DNA from: Chelatococcus albus
Lineage (GTDB): Bacteria > Pseudomonadota > Alphaproteobacteria > Rhizobiales > Beijerinckiaceae
Reading direction: 5' to 3'
DNA length: 64,000 nucleotides
Assembly (NCBI RefSeq): GCF_030067675.1
Contig: NZ_JASJEV010000003.1
Coordinates: 62,001-126,000 of the forward strand
The stretch's first letter is position 1. The number at the start of each line of letters is the position of its first letter. This document shows positions 33,494-45,967 of the stretch, piece by piece. The notes below the pieces were generated by a model. The model worked only from the letters and a program-made list of their open reading frames with translations, was not told the origin of the DNA and ran no database searches. The position numbers and the translations under genes are program-made.

Positions 33494-33512
33494 TATGCTC
33501 CTTGCGAGCATA
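33494..33512. promoter_or_regulatory. nad operator-like palindrome, downstream copy
   Basis: TATGCTC-CTTGC-GAGCATA: perfect 7-bp arms with a 5-nt spacer, directly abutting the AAGGAGGAG ribosome-binding site of nadA. A repressor bound here would block transcript elongation or initiation. Alphaproteobacterial nadABC operons are reported to be controlled by a dedicated repressor (NadQ); whether this is its site is inference. Confidence 0.65.
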
Positions 33513-33522
33513 AGGAGGAGCC

Positions 33523-34596
33523 ATGAGCGACTGGATCGATACGGTCCGCCCCTTGCGCCCGACGGCGCGCGGCAGCGGCCGCGCCGCGCCCTTGCCGAAA
33601 CCGGAGCTCGCCTGGACGCCGGAGGTCGAGGCCGCCACCGCCCATCTCTACGAGCGGGTCAAGACGGTCATCCCGCCGGTCGAATGGCCCTTCTTCGCTC
33701 CCTACGTCAAAGCCATCAACGAGCTCAAGGCCGCCCGCAACGCGGTCATCCTCGCGCACAACTACCAGACCCCGGAGATCTACAATTGCGTCGCCGACTT
33801 CGTCGGTGATTCGCTGCAGCTCGCCAGGCAGGCGACCAAGGTCGACGCCGAGATCATCGTGCAGTGCGGCGTGCATTTCATGGCCGAGACGTCGAAGCTC
33901 CTCAATCCGGAGAAGACGGTTCTCATCCCCGACGCGGAAGCTGGCTGCTCCCTCGCCGCCTCGATCACGGGGGCGGACGTGCGGCTCCTGCGCGAGCGCT
34001 ATCCGGGCGTGCCCGTGGTCGCCTACGTCAACACTTCGGCCGAGGTGAAGGCGGAAGTCGACATCTGCTGCACGTCGTCGAATGCCGTGCAGGTGGTCGA
34101 GAGCCTGGGCAGCGACCGCGTCATGTTCCTGCCCGACCGCTACCTTGCCAGATATGTCGCTTCGCAGACCACGGTCAGCATCATTGCCTGGCACGGCGCC
34201 TGCGAGGTCCACGAGCGCTTCACGGGCGAGGAACTGCGCGCCTATCGTAACGCCGACCCGTCGATCAGCATCATCGCCCATCCCGAGTGCCCGCCCGACG
34301 TGATCGCGGAGGCGGACTTCACCGGGTCCACGGCCCATATGATCGATTGGGTCAGGACGCGACGGCCCCGAAGGGTGGTCATGGTCACCGAATGCTCCAT
34401 GGCCGACAACGTCGCCGCGGAGACGCCGGGCGTCGAATTCGTGCGCCCGTGCAATCTCTGCCCGCACATGAAGCGGATCACCCTGCCCAAGATCCTCGAC
34501 AGCCTCCTGACCCTCAGCGAGGAAGTCGTCGTCGATCCGCAGGTTGCCGAGCGCGCACGCCGTGCCGTGGAACGGATGGTCAACCTGAAGAGTTGA
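33523..34596 (+). CDS. nadA: quinolinate synthase
   Basis: Second step of de novo NAD synthesis: condenses iminoaspartate with dihydroxyacetone phosphate to quinolinate using a [4Fe-4S] cluster. The 357-residue protein has [20 protein letters not shown], the first cluster Cys in [11 protein letters not shown], the second in AHPECPPDV and the third in [11 protein letters not shown], as in the long NadA form. Start ATG 33523 has AAGGAGGAG 2-10 nt upstream. First gene of the nadABC operon behind two palindromes. The nadB start is 47 nt after its stop. Confidence 0.97.
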   Translation: MSDWIDTVRPLRPTARGSGRAAPLPKPELAWTPEVEAATAHLYERVKTVIPPVEWPFFAPYVKAINELKAARNAVILAHNYQTPEIYNCVADFVGDSLQLARQATKVDAEIIVQCGVHFMAETSKLLNPEKTVLIPDAEAGCSLAASITGADVRLLRERYPGVPVVAYVNTSAEVKAEVDICCTSSNAVQVVESLGSDRVMFLPDRYLARYVASQTTVSIIAWHGACEVHERFTGEELRAYRNADPSISIIAHPECPPDVIAEADFTGSTAHMIDWVRTRRPRRVVMVTECSMADNVAAETPGVEFVRPCNLCPHMKRITLPKILDSLLTLSEEVVVDPQVAERARRAVERMVNLKS

Positions 34597-34643
34597 GCCC
34601 GCGAGCCATGCCCGCGCGGGACGCGCCCCGAACGGAGGCGGAC

Positions 34644-36248
34644 ATGACATCCACGCTCATCGTCGGCGGCGGTCTCGCCGGACTGTTCACGGCGCTGAAG
34701 CTTGCGCCCCTGCCCTGCACGGTGCTGAGCCCCCGCCCGCTCGGCGAGGGCGCTTCCTCCGCCTGGGCGCAGGGCGGCATCGCCGCCGCCGTGGAGGAAG
34801 GCGACACGCCGGAGGCGCATGCCGCCGATACCATCACCGCCGGCGCGGGGCTCGTGGACGAGGCCATGGCGCGGCTCATGGCGCGAGAGGCCCGCGAGCG
34901 CGTCGACGACCTTCTCGCCTACGGCGTGCCCTTCGACCGGACGCTCGAAGGACGCTTCGTCGCCTCGCGCGAGGCAGCTCATTCGAGCCACCGCGTCGTG
35001 CGTGTCGACGGCGACCGGGCCGGCAAGGCCATCATGGCCGCGCTCGTCGCCGCCGTGCGGCGCACGCCCTCGATTACCGTGCACGAAGGCTTTGTCGCGG
35101 AGGCACTCGTCAGGGCCGGCGGGCGGGTGCTCGGCGTCAGGGCGCGCGGCGACGGCGGCAGTGCCCCGACGACACGGCTCTTCCTGGCGGGTGCCACCGT
35201 GCTCGCAACGGGCGGCATCGGCCATCTCTACGCGGTGACCACCAATCCGCCGGAGGCGAACGGCATTGGCCTCGCCCTGGCGGCTCAGGCAGGTGCCGTG
35301 ATCGCCGATCCGGAATTCGTGCAGTTTCACCCGACCGCGATCGACGTCGGCCGCGACCCCGCCCCCCTCGCCACCGAGGCATTGCGCGGCGAGGGTGCTG
35401 TGCTGGTGAACGGCCGGGGCGAGCGCTTCATGCAGCACCTGCATCCGGATGCCGAACTCGCGCCACGCGACGTCGTCGCCCGCGGTGTCTTCGCCGAAAT
35501 CGCGGCGGGCCGCGGCGCCTTCCTCGATGCGCGCGCTGCTGTCGGCGCTGACTTCCCGCGTCGCTTCCCGACCGTCCACGCCGCCTGCATCGCCGCCGGC
35601 ATCGATCCGGTCGCGACGGTGATCCCGCTGGCGCCGGCCGAACACTACCACATGGGCGGCATCGCCACGGATGCCGACGGCCGCACGTCGCTCTCGGGCC
35701 TGTGGGCGGCAGGCGAAGTCGCCTGCACGGGCGTGCACGGAGCCAACCGCCTGGCCTCCAATTCCCTGCTCGAGGCCGTCGTCTTCGGTGCACGCATCGC
35801 TGCCGCGATCAAGGCTGCGCCGCCCGCATCCGCCGTCGCCGGCCTCGTGCCGACGCCCTGGGACGATCGCCCGGGTCCGCCGACGCCCTCCGACCGCTCG
35901 GCCATCACGCGGCTCAGGGCCCTGATGCAGCGCCATGTGGGCGTCCTGCGCGACGGCGAAGGGCTCGGCGCGGCGGTCGACGAGATCGGAGCCATCCGCC
36001 GGGCGGCCGAGAGCACCACGCTCGCCGGCATGGCGACGACGGCCTTCATCGTCGCGGCCGCGGCGCTGCTGCGTGAGGAGAGCCGCGGCGGCCACCACCG
36101 CAGCGACTTCCCCGCCCCGAGCGAGGCCTTCGCCCGGCGCACGATGACGACCTTATCCGCCGCCGAGGCGGTCGTCGCCGGGGCGGCCATCCCGCGCGCG
36201 CGGCGATGCCTGGCGCCCGACGGAAGCCGCAGGCGATCGTCCGACTGA
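34644..36248 (+). CDS. nadB: L-aspartate oxidase
   Basis: FAD enzyme oxidising L-aspartate to iminoaspartate, first step of de novo NAD synthesis and substrate donor for NadA. The 534-residue protein has the dinucleotide fold [16 protein letters not shown] at the N-terminus, [19 protein letters not shown], an [19 protein letters not shown] loop, [10 protein letters not shown], and [20 protein letters not shown] with [29 protein letters not shown] precedes ATG 34644; the longer upstream frame overlaps nadA and is not used. A short basic C-terminal tail ([15 protein letters not shown]) ends 89 nt before nadC. Confidence 0.96.
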   Translation: MTSTLIVGGGLAGLFTALKLAPLPCTVLSPRPLGEGASSAWAQGGIAAAVEEGDTPEAHAADTITAGAGLVDEAMARLMAREARERVDDLLAYGVPFDRTLEGRFVASREAAHSSHRVVRVDGDRAGKAIMAALVAAVRRTPSITVHEGFVAEALVRAGGRVLGVRARGDGGSAPTTRLFLAGATVLATGGIGHLYAVTTNPPEANGIGLALAAQAGAVIADPEFVQFHPTAIDVGRDPAPLATEALRGEGAVLVNGRGERFMQHLHPDAELAPRDVVARGVFAEIAAGRGAFLDARAAVGADFPRRFPTVHAACIAAGIDPVATVIPLAPAEHYHMGGIATDADGRTSLSGLWAAGEVACTGVHGANRLASNSLLEAVVFGARIAAAIKAAPPASAVAGLVPTPWDDRPGPPTPSDRSAITRLRALMQRHVGVLRDGEGLGAAVDEIGAIRRAAESTTLAGMATTAFIVAAAALLREESRGGHHRSDFPAPSEAFARRTMTTLSAAEAVVAGAAIPRARRCLAPDGSRRRSSD

Positions 36249-36337
36249 CCGCCGCCGCAGGCCCTTTCATCCCTCTCCGTCGCGGCGTGGCGACCGACCC
36301 CGTCGCCCGAGCCGCCTCATCCGGCAATGACGCTCCC

Positions 36338-37207
36338 ATGACGACAGCTCCCACCACCGCCTTCCTCAACCCGCTCCGCGTCGAGGACGCGGTGCGCCGC
36401 GCCCTCGACGAGGATCTCGGCCGCGCCGGCGACCTGACGACGCTTGCCTGCATTCCGGCCGGGCGCCGCGCGCAAGCCGTCATCGCCTCCCGCCAGCAGG
36501 GGGTCGTCGCCGGCCTGGCGCTGGCGCGCGAGGCCTTCCGGCTGATCGACCCGGCGGTGGATTTCTCGGCCGCGGTCGACGACGGCGCCTCGGTCGCGCC
36601 GGGGAGCGTCGTGGCACGGGTCTCCGGCGACGCGCGTTCCCTGCTCTCGGCCGAACGGGTGGGGCTGAATTTCCTCGGCCGCCTCTCCGGCATCGCCTCG
36701 CTCACCGCGCGCTATGTCGCCGCCGTTGCTCACACGCGGGCGCGCATCTGCGACACCCGCAAGACCACGCCGACGCTCCGCGCCTTCGAGAAATATGCGG
36801 TGCGCTGCGGCGGCGGGATGAACCATCGCTACGGCCTCGACGACGCCATCCTCATCAAGGACAACCACATCGCGGTTGCCGGTGGCGTGCGCGCGGCGCT
36901 GCGCGCCGCCAAGGCCGCGGCGGGACATCTCGTCAAGATAGAGATCGAGGTGGACCGGCTCGACCAGCTCGCCGAAGTTGTCGAGGAGGGGGCCGACGTC
37001 GTCCTGCTCGACAACATGCCACCCGACATGCTGCGTGAAGCCGTGCGCCTGGCGGCCGGGCGGCTCCTCCTCGAGGCCTCCGGCGGCGTCAATCTCGATA
37101 CCGTGCGTGCGATCGCCGAGACGGGCGTCGACATGATCTCGGTCGGTGCCCTCACGCATTCGGCAAGCGTCCTCGACCTCGGGCTCGACATCACCCTCAC
37201 CGCCTGA
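36338..37207 (+). CDS. nadC: nicotinate-nucleotide pyrophosphorylase (quinolinate phosphoribosyltransferase)
   Basis: Converts quinolinate and PRPP to nicotinate mononucleotide. The 289-residue protein shows [14 protein letters not shown], the [20 protein letters not shown] helix, [20 protein letters not shown] with catalytic Arg/Lys/Thr residues, [20 protein letters not shown], and the C-terminal [20 protein letters not shown] beta-barrel end. ATG 36338 is the family start; the frame runs upstream through nadB's tail without conservation. It closes the nadABC operon. Confidence 0.96.
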   Translation: MTTAPTTAFLNPLRVEDAVRRALDEDLGRAGDLTTLACIPAGRRAQAVIASRQQGVVAGLALAREAFRLIDPAVDFSAAVDDGASVAPGSVVARVSGDARSLLSAERVGLNFLGRLSGIASLTARYVAAVAHTRARICDTRKTTPTLRAFEKYAVRCGGGMNHRYGLDDAILIKDNHIAVAGGVRAALRAAKAAAGHLVKIEIEVDRLDQLAEVVEEGADVVLLDNMPPDMLREAVRLAAGRLLLEASGGVNLDTVRAIAETGVDMISVGALTHSASVLDLGLDITLTA

Positions 37208-37289
37208 GGCGAGGCGCCGCGCACGTGTGCGGGCCTGCGTGCCGCCCGCTGGCCGCATCCTTGCAGGAACATTCCCGCGAGAGCGCTGT

Positions 37290-37308
37290 TTGTCCCGGAG
37301 TGGGACAA
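37290..37308. promoter_or_regulatory. 19-bp palindrome upstream of a small gene
   Basis: TTGTCCC-GGAGT-GGGACAA has perfect 7-bp arms around a 5-nt spacer. It lies 83 nt after nadC and about 97 nt before ATG 37405. This dyad length is typical of a dimeric repressor site; no protein can be assigned. Confidence 0.45.
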
Positions 37309-37365
37309 TTGCCGGCGTGCGCCGTGTCACCGCGGTGCGGGCTCGGCGCCAGGACACTCCGGGAT

Positions 37366-37387
37366 GCCGGGAGCAGATGCTCCCGGC
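37366..37387 (+). promoter_or_regulatory. 9-bp hairpin with tetraloop just before the ribosome-binding site
   Basis: GCCGGGAGC pairs perfectly with GCTCCCGGC over the loop AGAT. It ends 6 nt before the AGGAGGG that serves ATG 37405. It could act as a nadC terminator (no U-run) or as a leader hairpin modulating the small gene. Confidence 0.4.
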
Positions 37388-37404
37388 GCATTCAGGAGGG
37401 TGGG

Positions 37405-37710
37405 ATGGCGAAAGCACGCAAGCAGAAGGTCACGCCAGTCGAGGAGCCGGTGGTCGAAACGCCCCCGGTGGAAGCCGAAATCGCGCCTGCGCCCTCGGGG
37501 GGTGACACTCCCGAAGCTCATGAGGAGGCGCATCGGCTTTCGGCGACGGGCACGGCCCCCGCCCGCGTCCCGTGGCGCAAGCGCTTCTACTTCCAGCCCG
37601 TACGGCACCGCTCCTCCCTGCGGCCCCGCACCGCGAGGGAGCGCAGCCGCCAGGGGGACGCATCTTCGATGGTCGGCGCCAACGAGAACAGCGAGCCTTC
37701 GGAGGCGTAG
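37405..37710 (+). CDS. small hypothetical protein, acidic-proline N-terminus and basic C-terminus
   Basis: A 101-residue soluble product. The first 55 residues are Pro/Glu/Val-rich and disordered-looking (VEEPVVETPPVEAEIAPAP), followed by a basic stretch RVPWRKRFYFQPVRHRSSLR. AGGAGGG lies 4-10 nt before ATG 37405, the strongest evidence that it is real. No family or localisation signal recognised. It is preceded by two inverted repeats and is convergent with the cell-wall hydrolase (11 nt between stops). Confidence 0.55.
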   Translation: MAKARKQKVTPVEEPVVETPPVEAEIAPAPSGGDTPEAHEEAHRLSATGTAPARVPWRKRFYFQPVRHRSSLRPRTARERSRQGDASSMVGANENSEPSEA

Positions 37711-37721
37711 GGCGCGCCGCG

Positions 37722-38981
37722 TCAGGTCTGGCCGGGGCGGAGCTTGTAGAAGATGTGGCGGCCGATGACGTCCATCTTCTTCAGGCGCTTCGCCCAATAG
37801 GGTCGCACGTAGTCGGCGTGATAGTGCGTCGCGCCGCCGACCTCGGCGAGATAGGTCTTGCCCTCTGTCACCTCGCGGGCGATGCGCACGGCCGCCCGCC
37901 AGGGCCCGGGCTCGGTGATGCGCAGCGAGCGGCCCTCGCAGGCGAAGGAGAACTGGCAGGCCTTGTAGCGGTGCCGGTTCTGGTAGACGACACCGCAGAC
38001 GGTTGACGGGTAGAGGCCGCTCTTGACACGGTTGAGCACGACCTGTGCAACGGCCGCCTGCCCTTCCTCGTTCTCGCCGCGGGCCTCGAAATAGACGGCC
38101 TCGGCGAGGCAGCGCTGTTCGCGCGTCATGTTCTCCGGATCGATGAGATCGGCATAGCGCGGCCGCTCGTCGGCCTTCATGGCGACCGAGTAGCCGTCCT
38201 TGCCGAGAACTCCGCCGGGCGGCAGCGACACGGGCGCTGCCGCGATCTCCACCGGCACCAGATCCGCCGGGGCAGGTGTGCTCGAGGCGAGCGCGGCCGC
38301 CCTCGAGACGGGAGGCGTCGATCCGTCGACGGCCGCGGGCGTCGTGCCGTGCCCACCCGGCGCCAGCGGCGACAGGGGCGCACTCGCCGCTTCCGTCGCC
38401 GTCATCTCGTCGCGCGACCAGGGTTCCAGCGCAAACATCGCCTCCGTCGCCGGAATCTCGACCGAGCCCGGCATCAGGATCGTCGGCGGCAGCATGCGCT
38501 CGTCGCGGGAGAAGACGACATGTGCCGGGTCGCCGTGGCCGGCGCGCACGTCGAGCGCGCGGCGGCTCAGCGTCGGCCGAAGGGCAACGATCGGGTCGCC
38601 CTTGCGGCTGCGGTCGACCTGCGGATAGCCGCGGGCGGAGCTCTTGAGGTCGGCGCGCGGCGGCACGCCGGGAACGGCGGGGGCGTCGCCGATGGGCTCC
38701 TCGAACGACAGACTGGCGCTTCGGACGACGCTGGCGAGACCGACGCCTGGCAGCCTGATGGCGGCCGCGGCGAGGGCGGAGGTGCGCGGCACGAGATCTG
38801 TGGGGCTCGACGGCTCGCCGATCACGCGGGCGGCGGCGCTCGCCCCGGCGCTAGGGTCCTGGCCGGCGGAAGCCGTGAAGGATACGAGGGCTCCGGCCGC
38901 CAGCGCCCATGGCGTCACGGTGGCACACACCCATCCAAATCTCGACCGACGGACGCGCGAACGCATACGACCCGATGCCAT
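37722..38981 (-). CDS. SleB/CwlJ-type cell wall hydrolase
   Basis: A 419-residue envelope protein with a membrane-spanning or signal segment near the N-terminus (VTPWALAAGALVSFTASAG), a long low-complexity Ala/Pro/Ser linker (about 50-285), and a C-terminal Hydrolase_2 domain (about 300-419). The domain has LAEAVYFEARGENEEGQAAV with the likely catalytic Glu, VVLNRVKSGLYPSTVCGVVYQ, and THYHADYVRPYW. These enzymes cleave the glycan strand of peptidoglycan. ATG 38981 or 38966 are both possible starts; the region further upstream is not coding-like. It stands alone between a small gene and ppdK. Confidence 0.85.
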   Translation of the reverse strand: MASGRMRSRVRRSRFGWVCATVTPWALAAGALVSFTASAGQDPSAGASAAARVIGEPSSPTDLVPRTSALAAAAIRLPGVGLASVVRSASLSFEEPIGDAPAVPGVPPRADLKSSARGYPQVDRSRKGDPIVALRPTLSRRALDVRAGHGDPAHVVFSRDERMLPPTILMPGSVEIPATEAMFALEPWSRDEMTATEAASAPLSPLAPGGHGTTPAAVDGSTPPVSRAAALASSTPAPADLVPVEIAAAPVSLPPGGVLGKDGYSVAMKADERPRYADLIDPENMTREQRCLAEAVYFEARGENEEGQAAVAQVVLNRVKSGLYPSTVCGVVYQNRHRYKACQFSFACEGRSLRITEPGPWRAAVRIAREVTEGKTYLAEVGGATHYHADYVRPYWAKRLKKMDVIGRHIFYKLRPGQT

Positions 38982-39165
38982 TCCCCTGAAGCCGCTCCCG
39001 CTCCGGCAGGATCGGTTCCGACGCGGAGGCGCGGGCGCCTCGTGGCCACGCGGCGTTGCCGCGGGGCCACAGCCAAGACACCCCACCCACTGGCAGACAG
39101 TTATCGGGTCGTAACGTTGAGAGAGGGTTAAGCGCGGATCGGACCTCCCGTCCCGATCCGGCACG

Positions 39166-39190
39166 GGCGGCCGGGTGCCGCCCGGCCGCC
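39166..39190 (-). terminator. hairpin downstream of ppdK
   Basis: GGCGGCCGGG pairs perfectly with CCCGGCCGCC (10 bp) around a 5-nt loop, beginning 4 nt beyond the ppdK stop on the minus strand. It is a strong stem without a U-tract. Confidence 0.55.
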
Positions 39191-39194
39191 TGGT

Positions 39195-41873
<2,679 letters not shown>

Positions 41874-42055
41874 CGCCCGTATCCCATCCGTGATCGTGGC
41901 CGCGGTTGCCGCCGCCATGTTGCAGCGCGGAAGGCGAATGTCACGCGCGGCCGCCTTTGGCAAGGCGGACGACAGTCGCACGGTGTCCATCCCCGGTCTG
42001 GCCGCGGGGCGGCCACCGGCAGGCAGCAGGCAACGGTCCGCGCCCGGGACGCCGG

Positions 42056-44215
42056 CTAACCTTCCACCTTCGAGAAATCCGCAACCTCCCGCGTCGCCAC
42101 GCGGATGGCGTTGAGGAGCTTCAGGCGGTTGGCGCGCAGGGCCGCGGCGTCGACATTGACTGTCACCTTGTCGAAGAAGGCGTCGACCGACGGCCGCAAC
42201 GTCGCGAGCACGCGCATGGCGCCCTCGAAATCTTCCGCCGCGATCGCCGCCGAGGCGTCGCGCCGGACGGCGGCCAGAGCCGCCGCGAGCGCCCGCTCCT
42301 CCTCCTCGGCGAAAAGGGCCGGGTCCGGCGTGCCGTCGTAGGTGACGCCGTCCTTCTTTTCCTCGATGCGCAGGATATTGGCGGCGCGACGATAGCCGAC
42401 GAGCAGATGCTCGCCGTCCTCCGTGGCGAGGAAGCGGCCGAGCGCCTCGACGCGACGCACGATCATCAGAAGATCGTCCTGGCCTTCGAGCGCGAAGACC
42501 GCGTCGATGAGGTCGTAGCGCGCGCCCTGGTCGCGCAGGTAGACCTTCAGGCGGTCGGCGAAGAAGGCGAGGAGATCGCGCAGCACCGCCGGGCGCGGCA
42601 TCTCGGGGAGCCTGTAGCCGTCCGTCAGCTTGCCCATGACGATCGCGTCGTCGAGGAACTTCATGAGCGGCAGGCGGATCGAGCCTTCGAGAAGGATGCG
42701 GATGACGCCGAGCGCCGCGCGCCGCAGGGCGTAGGGATCCTTCGAGCCGGTGGGCTTCTCGTCGATGGACCAGAAGCCGACGAGCGTATCGAGCTTGTCG
42801 GCGAGCGCCACCGCCACGCTGACCGGATCGGTCGGCACGCGGTCCGCCGGGCCCTGCGGCTTGTAGTGATCCTCGATGGCAGCGGCGACGGCCGGGTCCT
42901 CGCCCTGCAGCGCGGCGTAGTAGCGGCCCATCAGGCCCTGCAGCTCGGGAAACTCGCCGACCATCTCGGTGGCGAGATCGGCCTTGGCGAGGCTTGCCGC
43001 GCGCTCCGCCCGGGCGACGTCGGCGCCGACGAGGGGCGCGAGCTGCTTCGCAAGCGCGACGATGCGCGCGACGCGCTCACCCTGGGTGCCGAGCTTCTCG
43101 TGGAAGACGACCTTGAGCGCCTTCAGGCGCTCCAGCCGCTGATCGAGCGGCTTGAGATCCCGGCGGTCGTGATACTCGGGCAGGGGCCTGCGATCCGTCT
43201 GCCAGAAGAAGTTCGCGTCCGACAGACGGGCGCGCACGACGCGGCCGTTGCCGGCGGCGATCGCCGCACCACCGTCCTTCGCCTCGATATTGGCGACGAG
43301 GATGAACTTGTTGGCGAGCCGGCCCGTGGCCGGGTCGCGCAGGACGAAGCACTTCTGGTTGGCGCGGATCGTCGCACGGACGACCTCCGCCGGAATGTCC
43401 AGGAACTCCTCGTCGAAAGATCCGACGAGCACCACCGGCCATTCGACGAGGCCCGCCACTTCCTCGAGGAGGCCGTCATCCTCGACGAGTTCGAGCCCGC
43501 GGGCGAAGGCGAGGTTCTTCGCCTCGGTACGGATGATCTCCTTGCGGCGGTCGGCGTCGAGGATGACCTTCGCCTTCTCGAGCGAGGAGACATAGTCGTC
43601 GAAGCGGCGCACCTCGACGAGGTCCGGTGACATGAAGCGGTGACCGCGCGTGAAGTCGGAGGCGACGATGCCGTCGACCTCGAACCGCACCACGTCGGGG
43701 ATCTCGGTCTCCGGCCCGAAGGTGCAGACGATGGAATGCAACGGCCGCACCCAGCGCAACGCCCCGGGCTCGGCCGAGGCCGCACCCCAGCGCATCGACT
43801 TCGGCCAGGGGAAGGTCTTGATGATCCCGGGCAGGATCTCGGCCAGGACCGCGGGGGTGGCGCGGCCGGGCCGCTCGACGACGGCCACGTAGAACTCGCC
43901 CTTCTTCGGGTCGCTCTGGATCGTTGCCTCGTCGATCGAGGCGAGGCCGGCGCTCTTCAGAAAGCCCTGCACGGCCGCCTCCGGCGAGCCGACGCGCGGC
44001 CCCTTCTTCTCCTCCCGCAGGTCCGGCTGCTTCGCCGGCAGGCCCACGACGTGGAGCGTAAGGCGCCGCGGCGTCGCATAGGCCCTGGCGCCCTCGTAGG
44101 TGAGGCCGCGGTCGACGAGGGCGTTCGTGACGAGCGCCTTCAGGTCGTCCGCCGCCCTGCGCTGCATGCGGGCCGGAATTTCTTCGGAGAAGAGTTCGAG
44201 GAGAAGGTCGGGCAT
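42056..44215 (-). CDS. glyS: glycyl-tRNA synthetase beta subunit
   Basis: Beta subunit of the heterotetrameric bacterial GlyRS, holding tRNA recognition and editing-like modules. The 719-residue protein begins [21 protein letters not shown], shows the [19 protein letters not shown] segment, [14 protein letters not shown] and a central HD-like region, and ends in a C-terminal anticodon-binding domain (about 590-719, [23 protein letters not shown]). The ATG at 44215 is the family start. It lies 71 nt downstream of glyQ and is almost certainly co-transcribed; the alpha subunit supplies the catalytic site. Confidence 0.96.
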   Translation of the reverse strand: MPDLLLELFSEEIPARMQRRAADDLKALVTNALVDRGLTYEGARAYATPRRLTLHVVGLPAKQPDLREEKKGPRVGSPEAAVQGFLKSAGLASIDEATIQSDPKKGEFYVAVVERPGRATPAVLAEILPGIIKTFPWPKSMRWGAASAEPGALRWVRPLHSIVCTFGPETEIPDVVRFEVDGIVASDFTRGHRFMSPDLVEVRRFDDYVSSLEKAKVILDADRRKEIIRTEAKNLAFARGLELVEDDGLLEEVAGLVEWPVVLVGSFDEEFLDIPAEVVRATIRANQKCFVLRDPATGRLANKFILVANIEAKDGGAAIAAGNGRVVRARLSDANFFWQTDRRPLPEYHDRRDLKPLDQRLERLKALKVVFHEKLGTQGERVARIVALAKQLAPLVGADVARAERAASLAKADLATEMVGEFPELQGLMGRYYAALQGEDPAVAAAIEDHYKPQGPADRVPTDPVSVAVALADKLDTLVGFWSIDEKPTGSKDPYALRRAALGVIRILLEGSIRLPLMKFLDDAIVMGKLTDGYRLPEMPRPAVLRDLLAFFADRLKVYLRDQGARYDLIDAVFALEGQDDLLMIVRRVEALGRFLATEDGEHLLVGYRRAANILRIEEKKDGVTYDGTPDPALFAEEEERALAAALAAVRRDASAAIAAEDFEGAMRVLATLRPSVDAFFDKVTVNVDAAALRANRLKLLNAIRVATREVADFSKVEG

Positions 44216-44286
44216 GAAACTCGCAACCTATGAACGCACAACCTGTCGTCCCGCGCCCTTGCGGCGAGGGGCGAGGCGAACACACG

Positions 44287-45228
44287 TCAGGCGGCGGCCG
44301 CGCCGCCACCCTCGGTCTTGAGCCAGGCGGCGCCGCAGGCCTTGGCGAGCTCGCGCACGCGCAGGATGTAGCTCTGCCGCTCGGTGACCGAGATGACGCC
44401 GCGCGCGTCGAGCAGGTTGAAGACGTGGCTCGCCTTGATGCACTGGTCGTAGGCAGGCAGTGCCATCTGATGGAGGTGATAGTTGCCGCCGCCGTCCGGC
44501 TCGCCGGCTGCGAGCAGGCGCTTGCACTCCGCCTCCGCGTCACGGAAGTGGCGGAACAACATCTCCGTGTCGGCGAACTCGAAGTTGTGGCGGGAATATT
44601 CCTCCTCCGCCTGCAGGAAGACGTCGCCGTAGGTGACCTTCTCGTCGCCTTCGCGCCCGTTGAAGTTGAGCTCGTACACGTTCTCGACGCCCTGCACGTA
44701 CATGGCGAGGCGCTCGAGTCCATAGGTCAGTTCGCCCGCGACCGGCGCGCATTCGAAGCCGGCCACCTGCTGGAAATAGGTGAACTGGCTCACCTCCATC
44801 CCGTCGCACCAGCATTCCCAGCCGAGCCCCCAGGCGCCGAGCGTCGGGCTCTCCCAGTCGTCCTCGACGAAGCGGATGTCGTGGACGGCCGGGTCGATGC
44901 CGATGGCGTAGAGTGACTGCAGGTAGAGCTCCTGGATGTCCGGCGGGTTCGGCTTCAGGATCACCTGGAACTGGTAATAATGCTGCAGGCGGTTCGGATT
45001 TTCGCCGTAGCGGCCGTCCTTCGGTCGGCGAGACGGCTGCACGTAGGCCGCGCGCCACGGCTTCGGCCCGAGGGCGCGCAGCGTCGTCGCCGGGTGGAAC
45101 GTACCCGCCCCCACCTCCATGTCGTACGGCTGCAGGATGACGCAGCCGCGCTCCGCCCAGAAGCGCTGGAGCGTGAGGATGAGACCCTGGAAGGACCGGC
45201 GAGGGTTGAGATACTCGGGCGCCTGCAT
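44287..45228 (-). CDS. glyQ: glycyl-tRNA synthetase alpha subunit
   Basis: Catalytic alpha subunit, charging tRNA-Gly with glycine and ATP. The 313-residue protein has the near-invariant [56 protein letters not shown] and [11 protein letters not shown] blocks of the class II fold. The start is ATG 45228 ([16 protein letters not shown]); the open frame extends far upstream through Pro-rich, non-homologous sequence and is rejected. Followed by glyS. Confidence 0.97.
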   Translation of the reverse strand: MQAPEYLNPRRSFQGLILTLQRFWAERGCVILQPYDMEVGAGTFHPATTLRALGPKPWRAAYVQPSRRPKDGRYGENPNRLQHYYQFQVILKPNPPDIQELYLQSLYAIGIDPAVHDIRFVEDDWESPTLGAWGLGWECWCDGMEVSQFTYFQQVAGFECAPVAGELTYGLERLAMYVQGVENVYELNFNGREGDEKVTYGDVFLQAEEEYSRHNFEFADTEMLFRHFRDAEAECKRLLAAGEPDGGGNYHLHQMALPAYDQCIKASHVFNLLDARGVISVTERQSYILRVRELAKACGAAWLKTEGGGAAAA

Positions 45229-45309
45229 CGCTGACCGTGGCGAGAGGAAGAAGAAGCGCCGCAGGCCACCGCGGCGCGATGCGCGCACCCTATCGGCGGA
45301 CCTCGCCAA

Positions 45310-45339
45310 GTCAAGGCATCCCAGGTCAAGGCATCCCAG
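45310..45339. repeat. 15-bp tandem duplication
   Basis: GTCAAGGCATCCCAG is present twice head to tail (45310-45324 and 45325-45339) in the 250-nt non-coding gap between the divergent glyQ and the secreted protein gene at 45479. Perfect copies suggest a recent slippage event. No function is evident. Confidence 0.7.
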
Positions 45340-45478
45340 CAAGTCACCGCGGACGCGCCTTTGGGGCATCCGCCTTGCAACCAACGCGTGTCCCCTCGCA
45401 CTTCGACCCGGGCGCGGCTCCGGCATCCTCCCTCGTGTGACGGGAAGACCCGCACGGCACGGAGAGAGGAGAACGACC

Positions 45479-45871
45479 ATGCCCTGTAGCACATCTTCGC
45501 ACCGCCTGCGTTCCTTGAGCCTCGCCCTCATGCTCGCGGTCGCCGGGCTCGCCGGCACGGCCGCGCTGCTCGACGCCCCGGCCCTCGCCCAGTCAGCGGG
45601 CGGCAACGGCGGGAAGGGCGGCGGTGGCGATGGCAACGGTGGAGGCGACGGCGGCGGTGGCGACGACAAGGCCGAGCTGTTCGCGATCCTCCGCAAGGAC
45701 CAGCGCAACTGCCTCACGGCGGCCGCCTGCTACGACCGGCCGAACCAGCGCCCGAAGCCGCGCATCGTGCGTGCCATGCCCGATCCGACGACCTGCAACG
45801 GCGGCATCCGTATCGTCTATGACATCAATGGCGAGCCAATCCGCTATCTCTGCGAGGAGCTGGTCTACTGA
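45479..45871 (+). CDS. secreted Gly-rich protein of unknown function
   Basis: A 130-residue protein. Residues 1-38 form a signal peptide ([20 protein letters not shown], cleavage near ALAQ-SA). A flexible Gly/Asp/Asn linker (40-62) follows, then a compact C-terminal domain with four cysteines ([29 protein letters not shown]) likely forming disulfides. GGAGAGAGGAG lies 6-17 nt upstream of ATG 45479. No family recognised. It is convergent with the SppA-like gene. Confidence 0.7.
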   Translation: MPCSTSSHRLRSLSLALMLAVAGLAGTAALLDAPALAQSAGGNGGKGGGGDGNGGGDGGGGDDKAELFAILRKDQRNCLTAAACYDRPNQRPKPRIVRAMPDPTTCNGGIRIVYDINGEPIRYLCEELVY

Positions 45872-45967
45872 CGCGGCGAGCGCGACGGGTCCTGTGCCGG
45901 GAGCCGGGCTCGCCTCGGCACGGACCCGACCACGACGAGGCGGCAACGGCGCGCCACCCGGCCCCGT

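Larger units (their letters stand above)
32845..33522. other. 678-nt gene-poor stretch before nadA
   Basis: No intact gene is supported. Open frames here (for example 32973-33416 plus, 32971-33381 minus) have no family signature or ribosome-binding site. The stretch contains an ArsR-like fragment at 33013-33138 and, at its right end, the AT-rich nadABC control region with two palindromes. Confidence 0.6.

Noticed and set aside
42000-45300. Possible tRNA near the glycyl-tRNA synthetase genes
   Set aside because: No cloverleaf or T-arm GGTTCRA-type sequence with matching acceptor stem could be found here or elsewhere in the window.
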